A DNA stretch of 64,000 nt from Sipunculus nudus (Eukaryota; Annelida; Sipuncula; Golfingiida; Sipunculidae): assembly GCA_026874595.1 (NCBI GenBank), contig CM049314.1, forward strand, positions 75,654,300 through 75,718,299, written 5' to 3'. The notes under the pieces are model-generated. The model was not told where the DNA came from and made no database searches. It saw nothing but the letters and a program-made list of their open reading frames with translations. The translations under genes and the position numbers were made by a program. How positions within the stretch are numbered: position 1 is the stretch's first letter; the number at the start of each line of letters is the position of its first letter. Below are positions 1 to 12,800 of this stretch, in pieces.

Positions 1-773
1 TGCACAGATGAATATTTAAAGTGACCTATGCATTTATATGGAAATGTAATGAAATATCTAATGTTATAATTATATATTTACTTGTACCTTATTTAGAATA
101 TATAAACACTTTCTTTGTTAAAAATATTGCTTAACAGATATTGTATAATATTGTTAGTATTTCCATATATATAGCTAAAGTTAAAAGGTATGACATTATG
201 ACTGACCATTCAACGCGATAATTGAAATTTATTCATCATTTTGATTTGAATTAAAAATTTATGAATAGCTTCAGTCAAATGCATTGATGTATTTAATTAT
301 TACAGGGTTCACAAAAGACTCCTGAAGAAACAGATTAATCCTGTAGGAGCACTCAAGTAAAAATTATAGGCGTTCAAAGGAGTTCACAGCCAAATTGTGG
401 GGTTTCACTTACACGATTTTGTTTTACTTAGTTTCTTTTCATGACCATTAGCATGTAAAGGTCTGTCTAAATGGTTGAAGAGGTCTGTACATGTATTACT
501 ACAACACTTACTTGATAAATTTTGCTAAAGAGTTGCATGTATTTTATCAATAAAGGTGCTAAATTGCAATATTATAAACTATTCAGTAATTACATTTATA
601 TCAGAAACACAAATGATCAGTCACAAAAATAAATAAAGTAAAATATAGATTATGGTCTTAATACAGGAAAATATATGAAATTATCGGAGACACATTTTAT
701 AGGAAAATACAGGCATTATAAGAGTCAGCTGAAGTCTTGTAATTATACACTCTGTACTTTTAATATAATGTTG
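1..773. other. AT-rich non-coding, probable intron
   Basis: No open frame, repeat or RNA signature was recognised. It lies downstream of the last visible exon, so it should be intronic sequence of the receptor gene. Confidence 0.5.
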
Positions 774-779
774 ACTTAC

Positions 780-870
780 TCTGCCGCAAGAGGGATCTCC
801 TTTTCATCCGTGTATTGACTGTTCTTTATTACGGAGGTCATTCGGTGACTCAGAGAGCTTATTTCTTCCG
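780..870 (-). CDS. Exon: last in window, REJ helical region
   Basis: The donor is GTAAGT at 774-779. Two acceptors are possible: TTTGCAG (exon from 870) or TTATTACAG (exon from 880). It reads AEEISSLSHRMTSVIKNSQY and then TDEKEIPLAAE, with two bases carried out. The start at 870 takes the single base carried from the exon at 20556 across a 19.7-kb intron. The content (helical, AEEISSL..RM) fits the part of polycystin-like proteins just after the REJ core. The gene continues beyond position 1. Confidence 0.72.
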
Positions 871-3800
871 CTGCAAACAACTGTAATAATGAAATGATCA
901 CTTAAAGGGTTTCTTAAATTCAATTGGAAGATTTATCAAGATCGAAAAAAAACCATAAACCAGTCCATGTGGTCGAGTGCCCGCACAGAATAAATTGTTT
1001 GCAGGATATTTGCAGCATATGTGCTGCACATGTGCCAGAGAATAATATAATTTCAATATATTTGCACACCCTTTGCCATGATTCAAGGCAAACAGTTTGC
1101 AAATCTGATGTATTACAGTCAAATACTTTGCAAAGGGTAACCTGTCTCACTGCTGATTGGGCAGAAACTCTGCAAAGGGTGCTTAAGTTAATCTTAAGGC
1201 CGCAAATACTTTGCAATGTGTTTCTTAGCCTCAATGCTGTAATGGAAATTACACTGCAAAGGGTCACTTAGTATTTTATGATCACAAAAACTTAGAAAAG
1301 GGTTACTCCTAGGGTAAATTTTGTAACCACAAATACTGGGCAAAGTGATGTAGGTTAATTCTACATGTGGCAAATACTATGCAAAGGGTAACTTTTTTTA
1401 CCAGAAATACTTGCATATTGTTCGTAAATTCTTCCGGTTGCAAACACTTGCAAAGGATACCTTATTTATTTTTAGGACAGCAAAACTCTGTAAAAGATAT
1501 GTTAGTTGATATTTTTAGTTTTTCTTAAAGAAAGTGGAATCACAACTTACTTCTTGGTGAAAATAAAATCTTCTAGCTCCTTTGGATGTAAGTAAAGCAT
1601 TATCAACCACTTTCAGTCAAGTGGTTCACCTGGTGACATAATGGCATTTTCAGGACAGCAATGAAAATACCACTAATAAGGTTACAGGCTGCTTCAGGGC
1701 TGGATTAATGAACCCCCTTATGAAAATTAAAAGTTCTCGCATATATGTGCCTTATATGTCCCTCTAATTGATAATATATATCCCTTAGAAGAGACAAATA
1801 TTTCCTTTATATGTGATGTCTATTGGAGTTATATATTTATATAACAGCTATATTATGTTTAGTCAGACACTGTTAAATATGAGTTATAAGGGAGCTGAAT
1901 GCCTGTTATATGTCAGTTATAAGGTAGTTGCACATAAGCCATTTGGTATATTTAAGTCATATGTGACTTGTATATGAGATGTAAGGGAAAAATGAATTTC
2001 AAATTGAGTATAAACCGAAGAAGTATGGATATAAAAGTAACCAGCTTGCTTAAAATTGGTACTAATAATTAAAACTTTTATTCTGCTCCTTTTTTGCATC
2101 TGATTTATACCTTCAGTGGTGTAAACATATACCATTATAGTAACCACGCAGTAAATATACTCAGAATGCAATTTTAAATAAACTGACTATATTTGATATC
2201 GTTTATAATATGTGCCATTGATAAAGAAACATTTCTTTCTTAATGTATCAGTAATATATAAACATATACTACTACTTCATGTGTCCAATTAATTACCATT
2301 GATAATTAATTCACAAATACAGAACATGGGGTAGTTATGCTACTGACAAATTACAAGAAATCCTAAACATTAACCTAATATCTTAATATTCTTAAATACT
2401 GGTTTTAGAAACAGCTTAAACCCTTTGCCTTCCAGTTCCTGCTGTAAAATATTGCCAAGGATTTATCAAAATATAGGTTAAAAAAAAAAATAAATGTCTG
2501 CATTTTTATAGTGAAAATAACCAATATTCTTCAGGCCAAGTAATCAGAAATATTCCCAGATATATGTATCCCCCCCTCCCCCCCCCCCTTAACACACACC
2601 AACTATGAAAACATCCAGAGACATAGTCTCAGCAATGAACTTGCTGAACTCTAGCTGACTGAAGCCCATTTGAAGACAGAAGCCGCTGTTAATATTTTTT
2701 TAGGCAGGCCTTCTAGGGGAGTGAAAATAAGAGATGCTTATTTCCACTCCCCGTTATTTTATTTATTTATTTATTTACATTATGTTTATACAGGGAAAAC
2801 CAATCAGTTTAAATTAAACTGGTCTTACTTGGTGCCCTGTATCAGTACATATAAAACATACAATGACTAAACTATTAATACAATGCATAAAATAATACCA
2901 TGACTAAAAATATAAACATGAACATATGGACTCAAATCATAAAAGCATATTAAGAGAGTTAAGAAAGTATATCAATATATACATCTATAGACAGAAAGAG
3001 AAATTAAAATATTACATTAGATCAGTATATATATACATGCAAATATGCGAGGCATACGAACCAATAATATTACAATAATCTTTAGCATTTATGGACCTGA
3101 TCATTGTTAGATTCAGTTAAATACGTATGAAATTAATTTATAGTTATCGTATGATCTATGAAATGATAGAAGAATGAGTGCTACATGTATAAAACGCAAA
3201 TTTATGCAAATATAACATGTGTCATATAGAACATACAGTTGCTAAAATTTCCAATTTGAGTTGTCTCTTAAAAGATGCACAAGTTATGGCTGACTTAGAT
3301 TCATTTGATAAACTATACCATATTTTTGGCCCCATATATAGTAAAGATTTTTTCGGATAGTTTGTTCTAGGTTTAGGAACGACTAAATCATTGCTCACAG
3401 CAGCTCGGGTTTGATGATTGTGAGCTTCATTGACAAAGTGAAAATTATTCTCTTGTAAACCAGGAGCTATTGAACAAACACATTTATACATAAGTACTGC
3501 AACAGAATACATATAGCGTTGACGTATATTCAACCAACCCAGTTCATTTACTATGGTTATAGAATCAACATTTCTGTCATAGTTTTTGGATATAATGCGG
3601 GCAGCTCTGTTTTGTATTTTCTGTACCGTATCATTGGTAGACAATAATGAACAACCCCAAATGCTTAGGGCATAGTCAATATGAGGCTAAATTATAGTTG
3701 CATAAACCTCAGTAAGAGATTGCATAGACAGATAGCTTGATATTGGGTAAAGAACTCCTATCTTTTGAGATAGTTTTTTGGATAGAGAGTGAACATGTGG

Positions 3801-6800
3801 TTTCCAGGATAAATTAGCATCTATTATAACGCCAAGTAGATTAATCTTATTAGAACAAAGTAATGTTGTATCTAATATTGATATCTTGAGTTTGTGATCA
3901 GCAATTCTATGAAGATTTCCAAGTAGCATAACATTAGATTTATTATAATTCAGAGTAAGCAGGTTTTCGTCGTACCAGGTGGTCACTTGATTTACTACTC
4001 GCTGTAATTTAATCTCAGCTTATACAACATTTTTACCATGGCAATATACAGTGACATCATCAGCGTACATTACAATACCATCAGTATTTAGCACATTTGG
4101 AAGATCATTTATTTATATCAAAAATAGAATTGGGCCGAGAACCGTACCCTGAGGAACACCTACATTAACAACAGCAGCATTGGATAGATTATTATTGTAT
4201 TTTACGATCTGTAGGCGATCATGGAGGTAAGATTGAAACCAGGCAACTGTTTTCTTATCAAAACCAAAAACGAACAACTTTTCCAATAATCTTTTATGAT
4301 TTATGGTATCAAATCCTTTGGTTAGGTCGAAAAAACAAGCAGCAGTAACTTTACCCTGATCCATAGTTTTATATACGTCATTTGAAAATTTACTAAGAGC
4401 CGTTACAGTAGATTTTCCAGGCAGATATGCGTGCTGACTTTATGAAATATTATTGCTATTTATGATAAACCTGATTAGTTGCCTTTGTACAGCTTTTTCA
4501 AATAGTTTCGCAACGTGAGGTATTATTGATATGGGTCTGTAATTACTCTTATTTGCTTTATCGCCTTTTCCTTTATATACTGGAGTAATTCGAGCTGTTT
4601 TCCAGTCAAGCGGGTACGTGGCGTTATAAAGTGATAGATTAAATAGATAACATAACATAATGAGCTGCGAAGCCATTTGGAGTAATGTGATGTCCATATC
4701 GATTATATCCAGAGTGTGTTTAGGTGGAAGTGCAAGTAAATCTTTCTGTATATCCTGCGATAGTAATATAGAAAATTTGAAACGGGACTCTGTAATATTC
4801 AACGACCGAACTGGGCGGGTTTCGGATGCCTTAAAATTTACCGCTAATATATCACCTATGGTACTGAAATACTCATTAAACTCTTCACATGATATATCGC
4901 AATCTCCAGGTTTAGCTGATGAGGAACCAGGTAATACTTTTTTAAGAGCGCTCCACATACCTTTGATATTATTATAGTTATTATCGATGTTAAGTCTGAA
5001 ATAAGCAGTTTTCGTCGATCTTATAAGCGTAGTTACCATGTTTCTCATTCTTCTATACTTAAAGAAGAGAATGTGAGATTTGTGTTTTACAGCGCATCTG
5101 TGTAATCTGTCTCTGAGCTTTATCATGCTACGGATTTGCGGTGTCATCCAAGGGTTATCTCTATGTTTTACCCTACGAGACCATATGGGCGCATGTTTAT
5201 TACAGATATTTAGGAACTCAGTTTTCCAGCTGTTCCATGCAACTTCGATATTAGATTCATAGAATACGTTCTGTAGTATAACAGATGAGGCGATATCATT
5301 TCGGTAATTCTCTAGATTAAATTTGCTAAAGTTTCTAGATTTTATTTTTATGACATTTCTATAAATATTTTTAAATGATAGTACTGTGTAAACTAAATAG
5401 TGGTCACTCAAAGAGATTTGTAACACATCCGTAGTTATATGTCTCTCGGGAATGTTCGAGAAGACTAAATCTATCACTGTTGATGAGGTTACAGTTTCTC
5501 TGGTTGGAGACTTCACTAACTGCTTAAGTTGGAAATTGCATAGCCACTGGTCAAAGACACTTGTCAAAGTTCCTGTTTTACTTACATCGATATTAAAATC
5601 TCCAAGAATGACTACTGGTACATGGTATTTTAGCGATTCCTCAATAAGATCAGTGATTTTACTTAATAAGCATGTATCAGAAGATGGTGGTCTATATATT
5701 GAAGCAACAATAATATTGCGTTCAGCATACTTTACCTTTACAAAGATAGCTTCAGTATTGACTGATTGTAATTCATCACATAAAACCGGATTCAAAGTAT
5801 CATCAACATACAAGGCGACCCCCCCTCCGTGGCGATCTCGATCTCGCCTGAAGATTTGGTACCCAGGAATGTTAATTTCATCATTGGTTATATCTTCACA
5901 CAACCATGTTTCATTTACTGATATGACTTTTGCGTTACACCTTAAAGCAATATCTTGAAATTCATCAAATTTTGGTAAGATACTTCTAATATTAAGGTGT
6001 ATAAAACAGGTCTGCTTGTTATTAGATACATTTAATAGTTTGATTGGATCAGTTTGATTCTCATCAATTTGACCGACTTTGTCAATATTAGTGAGAGCCA
6101 TCGTGTCAACATGGGATTCGGGAGAAAATTCTCTGACATTTGTATTTATTATCTCGATCTTGGGGAGTGATCTTTGTGAAAATTTCTGTATGATTCCCAT
6201 ACTTTCGAGCTGTCGTCATTTGTTTGGTTTAGATGGTATCTCACGCTGGATGCAACCTGCCCTGTCATAACTGTCACACCATGGTAGCTGAAATGGACGC
6301 CATCTGGGCGATAATACCGCTCTCTCAGTGGTGGAGAACAGTCATTGAAAATGACATCGGCATAAAGTTTACATTTCTGTTGTATCTCATGGTTTAGGGT
6401 TAGAATTTTCATGTTAAGATTTGAGTCATTTAGACGCCTAGGTAATGCAAGAGTTACAATTTGACATTTGCTACTTTTCCTTGTTAGTTCTAGCATTTTA
6501 CAGAATTTGTTAACGAAACTTGAGCAGTCATCACATTCAACGTTATTTGTACAAACCTGTATCACTAGAGTATCATTCACAGAGAGATCTCGGCTAGCTT
6601 TAGGTATCTTGTACAGTGCCTCATCAAGCGTTAGCCCACTAGTGCTTAACACACATATCTGTTTATCCTGAAGATATTTGGCTAAACTTGCATAAGAATT
6701 TCTGACAAGTGAATCGCCAACAACCAGAACACGATTCCTAGCGCTTTTGTCATTCAAGTCAATGGTAACTGAGTCCGTTAAAGGATTACTAACTGCATCA

Positions 6801-9800
6801 TTGTGTTTTGTTGCGTCGGATACTTGGCTTCCTAACCCAGTTTCTATGTTTTGGTTAACCTTCTTTGTAGCTAGAGTTTCATTCAGAGATGGCCAATCAT
6901 CATTCACAAACTCCGTGTGGTTGTCTTTGCCAGTTACCTTAGTTTTTGTGGTGGTTCCAATGGTCCCAGTTGAGCGTCTACGATAAGGGTCTACCATGGT
7001 TGCAGATTTACTGTTCTTACAAACTGCACTTTGGTTTGCATTTTGACATTTGCATTTTGTTTGAGATTTCATCTGAGATTGATTCAAGTTTCTTTTCAGT
7101 TCAGTGCATTCAGCGGTCTTGGTAGACAGTTCACGTTCAAGTTTTTCATTATTTGCTTTTATTTCTAGGCATTCTTGCATTTTATTAAGCATGGTTTTAT
7201 TTTCCTGTTTTATAACTTGGATTTCAGAAAGTATCTGTGCTAGTAATGTTGGAGTTTTTCTGCAAGTGGGACAGTTCCATATGAGGCCTTCCTCATCAGG
7301 CATTGTGTTTGTGCAGTCATAATGAAACCAAATGTTGCACATACAGCATCTGATCATACTTGTTTCAGTGGTGTTGTCATGTTTGCAGTTACTGCTGCAA
7401 CATGAAGTATCATTTTGTAAGTTCAGTACATCAATTTGAGACTTATCTTGCGGTGTTCTTTTGTCAATCGAACTTTCACTTTCTTTTGAGGAAACCTCAG
7501 CTTTCTTGTTTTTATTTCCATATATGTTTGGCCATTTTTTACAAGCACATTGAAGACAATATAGGTCGTCATCGATCCTTGTGGTAACACTGTGGTTTTT
7601 TATGTGACAGTCTGTACATTTACTGTATTTAGGCATGTTGACAGTTATCTGCACGGAACTGAACTATAACACACTGCGGTCAGCCCAAGTTGTTTGTGAT
7701 AAAAGCTGGTAAAGTATCGAGTATTTTGGCAGTTTAAGTGACCAAAACTTAGGTGTTTATTCTTTCCAGAGATAAACATATTTTAATAATTGCTATTATT
7801 TACAAAATCCTCTCTCAAGTACTTCTTTAGACACAACCGTTAACAGGGACAGCTGGGACATTAGACAGTTACATATTTCTAGAACAAAGTTCTTTAAACA
7901 GTTAATTTTTTTTTTCAGTTTTTATATTGAAATTGATTTTTATTTCAATGCATTTAACATCAAAGTTTAAAACAATAATGATTTGCAGAGTTACCCCTGA
8001 CAATTATTTTACAATTATGTGTGACAAGGAATTTAAAAGACATATAAATTTGTATTTTTTTTCTGCCTGCCATTTTTCAGTCTAGTTGTTTAATCATTTT
8101 GAAAATTTATATATTTTGATCATGATAACTAATTTAAAGTAGCACATGAAGAGTAATAGATTTGACATTACATGATAAACTGGCTGAGAGTCCTTATCAG
8201 TAGACTCTTGGCACCTCATTAGTGAGCTCTGGTTTTGTGTCAATATGCTCAGAGCTCAGATTGGTGCAATCAGCTCTTGGCTCAGAATACAAGGTAAAGC
8301 CCAGACAGTTAACTGTCAGACTGGTTACTGTACCCTAGTAGGTTGTTTCAGTAATTTACCATACCACTGATTCCATCTTAAACATTTTCAGTGAGACTAA
8401 TGTGGTGTCAAAATAGGCAAAAATGACTAGAACTTTGATTAAAAGAAAAATTAAATTATAAATGTCACATTGGGTGCTTTAAGACAATTGGCACTATACT
8501 GATTAGATAGATAAGCATCTCAAAGGTAAGCCTAATAACATTCATGTTTTATTTATATATATACATCAGTGTTATCCTATGGAGCTGCTGTAAATGAATA
8601 TCTATTCTTATAAACCCTTATCTGTTCCATCTAACATCATGGGGATTGATACTCCTAGGGGGAGTGGAAATAAGCACTTCCATTTTTTTATGCTGTTTAC
8701 GTAACCCGTAATACCCATAACGTCAACGTGTCAGCATAGCAGATCAGCGAACACCTCAAGCATGGCATCTGCCATGTCTCTCAGTTCATACAAGTCTTTC
8801 ATATCGTCTTCAGTTATATTTACAGATCAAAACATGAAGCAGTTTCTATATCCGACAACACGTGCAAGACTTAAGCATTTGTTTATCAAGCTTCATGTAC
8901 TTCCGTTCTCTGCAGTCAGGAGACACACACCACAGCGAGTTGCTTGTTTACCAAGATTTTTCTAAGTAATCTTAACTTCTACTAAAGTAATCTTAGTTAC
9001 TTAAATGTGTTTAATATTTCAAAAATAAACATGTTAAATTAGATTAATAAGAAGTAAGTAAATTTATGAGTCATAAGTTAGGAACAGGAAGTCAACTGAA
9101 TCAGCCAATGAAATTGAATTTACAGGAACCCACAGGAGCCTTGAACTTCCATGCAGTTCCGAACAGGATGGGCACTAAGACGCAAGACTCAAAAGAAGAG
9201 GGATCTCCAGCAAAGTCAAGATTTTTTTTTTTCAAGATTTCTGGATGGTCACTCGGCTGAAAGACGCAACAGAAGAGGGATCTCCGGCAAGATCAAAGTT
9301 TTTTTTCAAGCTTTTCAAGTATGTCCCACCCGGGAACAGAGGGCATTCGGACTATGCATCGGTATGTTTCTACCAACAAGGTAAAACAAGTGGTAAAGCC
9401 AGGGTTTCTCGCCTAGCCCAGTGCTGCCACTCTAGATTTATAAAAAAAGTATCATTCCTTACCAAAAAGTATCAAAATTGTTAAAATAGTATAAAACTAG
9501 ATGTGTCGGAACGACACGAATGCCCCCGCCTGGGGCAAATTAGAAACATTTGTTAAATTTTGTAATTTTTTTTTAAGTTCAGGAGGTGTTGTATGGTAAA
9601 AGTAGGTCAACAAGGGCAAAATGCAACTTGATCTGTAACGGGTCATTATCAAGCAACACACCAAAAATCAGGCCAGTAACTACAGGCATTGTGAAAAAGG
9701 TCTATACATGTGCATTTTTCATAAAAATTCTGTCTTTCATGAAATTTTCTATGTTCAGGATCCGTCATATGGTCAAAAATAGGTTAAGTGGGATGAAACG

Positions 9801-12800
9801 CGAACTCGATCTGTAAGTGGTCATTATGCGCCCACAGACCAAACATTAGGCCAGTATCTGTAAGCATTGCATTGCGAAACTAGAATATTAGCTAGAAAAT
9901 CAGTTATAAATTTATATTGGAGAGGTATGTACCATGTTTCATAACAATTCACCAAACGCTTCCTGAGAAATAAGCTCCTAATTTTTTTTCTATACCAAGC
10001 TCTGTGTCCTTGAAAAGTAGGTCAAGACCACCCATCTTTGAACTTGACCAAGATTTTGTAAATAAAATGCAATAGCACCGAAGTAATAAAGTTTCTGTGT
10101 TGAATACCTTTGGAGATATCCTGCACAAAGGGCCAAAATTGAAAAATCTGATAAAATTTCATAAAAAAATCAGAAATTACAGGTGGTGCCACCAAAACTG
10201 TGCAGCACGTACAGACCATCAGTCCCAATGACCATAGTAAGTTTTGTGAAAAGCCACACAATGGTTCCTGAGATATAAGCTTCTGAGTGTTTTTCTATAA
10301 TCAGCTCTAAAATGTAGAAAAATGGGCCAAGGTCACCTATCTTTGAACTTAATCTCGATTTTATCGATATACATCTTCACTGATGAAATAAAATTCCAAT
10401 AGTGAATCCTTTTATAGATATCCCGCTCACAAGGTAAAAGTTAACAGACGCGGAACGGACGGACAAACGGACACCGGACAGACAGATGGACGGACGGATA
10501 GACGGACAGCTTTGGGTGACGACAATAACCCATCAGCCTATGAGCTGAGGGCTAAAAACGGCTGTACATGTACATTTGTCATGAAAATATATATTTTTCA
10601 TGAAATTTTCTTTATTTAGGAGCCGTAAAACAATCAAAAGTAGGTCAACCAGGACGAAACATGAACTCGATCTGTAACTGGTGAAACTGGTGATTATCTG
10701 CCCACACACCAAAAATCAGGCCAATATCTGCAGGCATTGCAAACAAAAGTCCGTACATGTGTATTTGTCATGAAAATTTCTATTTTTTCATGAAATTTTC
10801 TAAGTTTAGGATCCGTAAAAAGGTCAAAAGTAGGTCAACTGGGACGAAATTCACAACAACTTACCTGATATGCAAACATTTGTTACCTTGTTTTTTTTTC
10901 CAGAAATTATGTGTACAGTGTTGTGTGGAGTTATTCTTGTTGAGCCTCCAGTTTCTGACATTTCAGCACCTTAAAAAAATAAAAATCTATTTAAATAATT
11001 ACAGAACAACAGATTTCAGCCACAAGGTACAACTATGACCTATCTCTAACAATAGGATACATGACTTGGCAATGACAGAATTACAAATGTGCATTAACTA
11101 GCACTAAACTATAAATTAATGGTAGAGATAGAGAGGCAGAGCAAAGCAACACCTGGCTAATGGTAATACATGACTAAATTTTATTACTGTAAATTTAACG
11201 CTGGCCAGAATAAGGCACAATCGCTTTAACAACCTAAATGCTTCTGTGCCATGTTTCTACAAGGTATTTAGATAGTCCTGGTTTGTACATGCAGCATCAT
11301 AGCTAAGTGAATGCCCAGAAAAAAATCACACATATGATCAGAAAAGGTGACTAGAATAGTATAGAATAAAATTGAATATTGCAAAACAGAGAGTTAGAAA
11401 ATTACTGTGCACATGAAAAGGCATTCAGAAATATTTATTAAAACACAAACCATGATATGAAGCATGTGGAACTTAACTTTTACCACACTGTAGTGATTTA
11501 CTATGAAGATAATGTTCCAAACTCAAGCACTAACTGTTCTATTTGTAAGTCACAGTGCAGTTGGCTGTTTACATGAACTATATATAATAAGAAAAACTCA
11601 CTGGCAAACATTACACAGTCAGATCAACTAAACTTTTGGTTTCAACACAAAATTCAAAATGGAGAACAGGTTTCAAGCTTCAACAAAAACTGCTCTTAGT
11701 GATAATCATCTACATGAGCAGAAGTAAATACAGATGAACAATCTGTTTTGCCCATAGTAAATAACGTTTGACCATTCTTAAGTTTTCTTTTTCTTTGCTC
11801 CACTGTTGGCAACCTGTTCCGCCATTCTCTTAAGCTGTTTCTCAATAATTTTTTCTTTGCCTTTGCTGCAGCTTTTTCTTTGTGCGCTGACTGTTTGTTT
11901 TTCTTTGTGCTGGTGCCATTGCCTGATTTGCCTCCTTCTTTAGCAATTGTGCTTTAGCATAGAGGACATCAGCTTCTTCCTTTTTCTTCTTTGCAGTCTC
12001 TTCTTGTGTAACTAACTGTTTCCTCTTTCTCTCTTCATTAACCTGCTTATTCATTGCTTCAGTTAACTCCTTTTCTGCTTCTGCAAGTTTTCTTTTCTTT
12101 TGCAGGTCTTTCTCCTTCTTTTGTGCCTCACTACATCGCTTTGTATATCTAGAATGTGCCTCTTTGCCTGACTTAAGTAATGGTGCCACCACCATGTTAT
12201 GACTCTGCTCTCCTGTCACAGAAAAACTTCTTTCAGTGTCAGCATTTCCATGAGCCAAACTAAGACAACACTTGATGACAACAGCAAGGCAGGGGTACTT
12301 GGATCTCCCCCTGGTAGCCTGAGAGCAAGCACTGAATCCCAATAGCTGGTAGCATTACCACATTCAGCAAGCTTTTTATACCTTGTCAGATCATCTAATG
12401 CATAGGTTCTCCATTCTGCTCCTACCCGGTCAACATCAACCTCTGATACCAGAGGTGCCAGGGCAGATGCTACTCTTGTGATAGCTCCAAGGGAACTTCC
12501 ATGTTTTTGCTCCTCTGGATGCAGACACTTGAGATCCTGTAACAGCTTATTTTCCAATGGCAAGTAGTGTATAAGTTTCTTTACCGCTGTTTTGTAGAAG
12601 TCTCTGACTCCCATGTAAAACATCTTTTTGTCACTCTCCTTCTGCTCAGATTCTGCAAGCGCTTTGGTAGTTTCCGTTCCAATGGCCAGTTTACTATCTG
12701 AAAGCTGATTATCTCTGCCAGTGTCCACTTTTATAAGACTTCCTGCAGTAGTGGCACCTTCAAGTTTTGATGGTAACAAAGACTGGGCCATTAGGTTCCG

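Larger units (their letters stand above)
2757..7660 (-). mobile_element. CR1-like non-LTR retrotransposon (LINE), defective
   Basis: The order on the minus strand is ORF1 (7654-6149), ORF2 (6200-3222, overlapping by 52 bases), and a short 3' region ending in a (TAAA)n tail at 2757-2776. PHD plus SGNH-esterase domains in ORF1 together with an endonuclease-RT ORF2 and a microsatellite-like tail are known features of CR1-like elements. The 5' region probably extends to about 8654, where a sequence resembling the 3' flank reappears, but 7660-8654 has no recognisable content. Confidence 0.85.

Noticed and set aside
920-1271. Overlapping 115-residue frames on both strands
   Set aside because: They follow the TTTGCAAAG minisatellite and have no domain or codon character.
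4660-7587. Plus-strand open frames across the LINE
   Set aside because: Antisense shadows of ORF1 and ORF2, which carry all the recognisable motifs on the minus strand.
780-9325. Shared AGAGGGATCTCC between exon 780-870 and 9196/9272
   Set aside because: Only about 12 bases match and the flanks do not align; probably chance.
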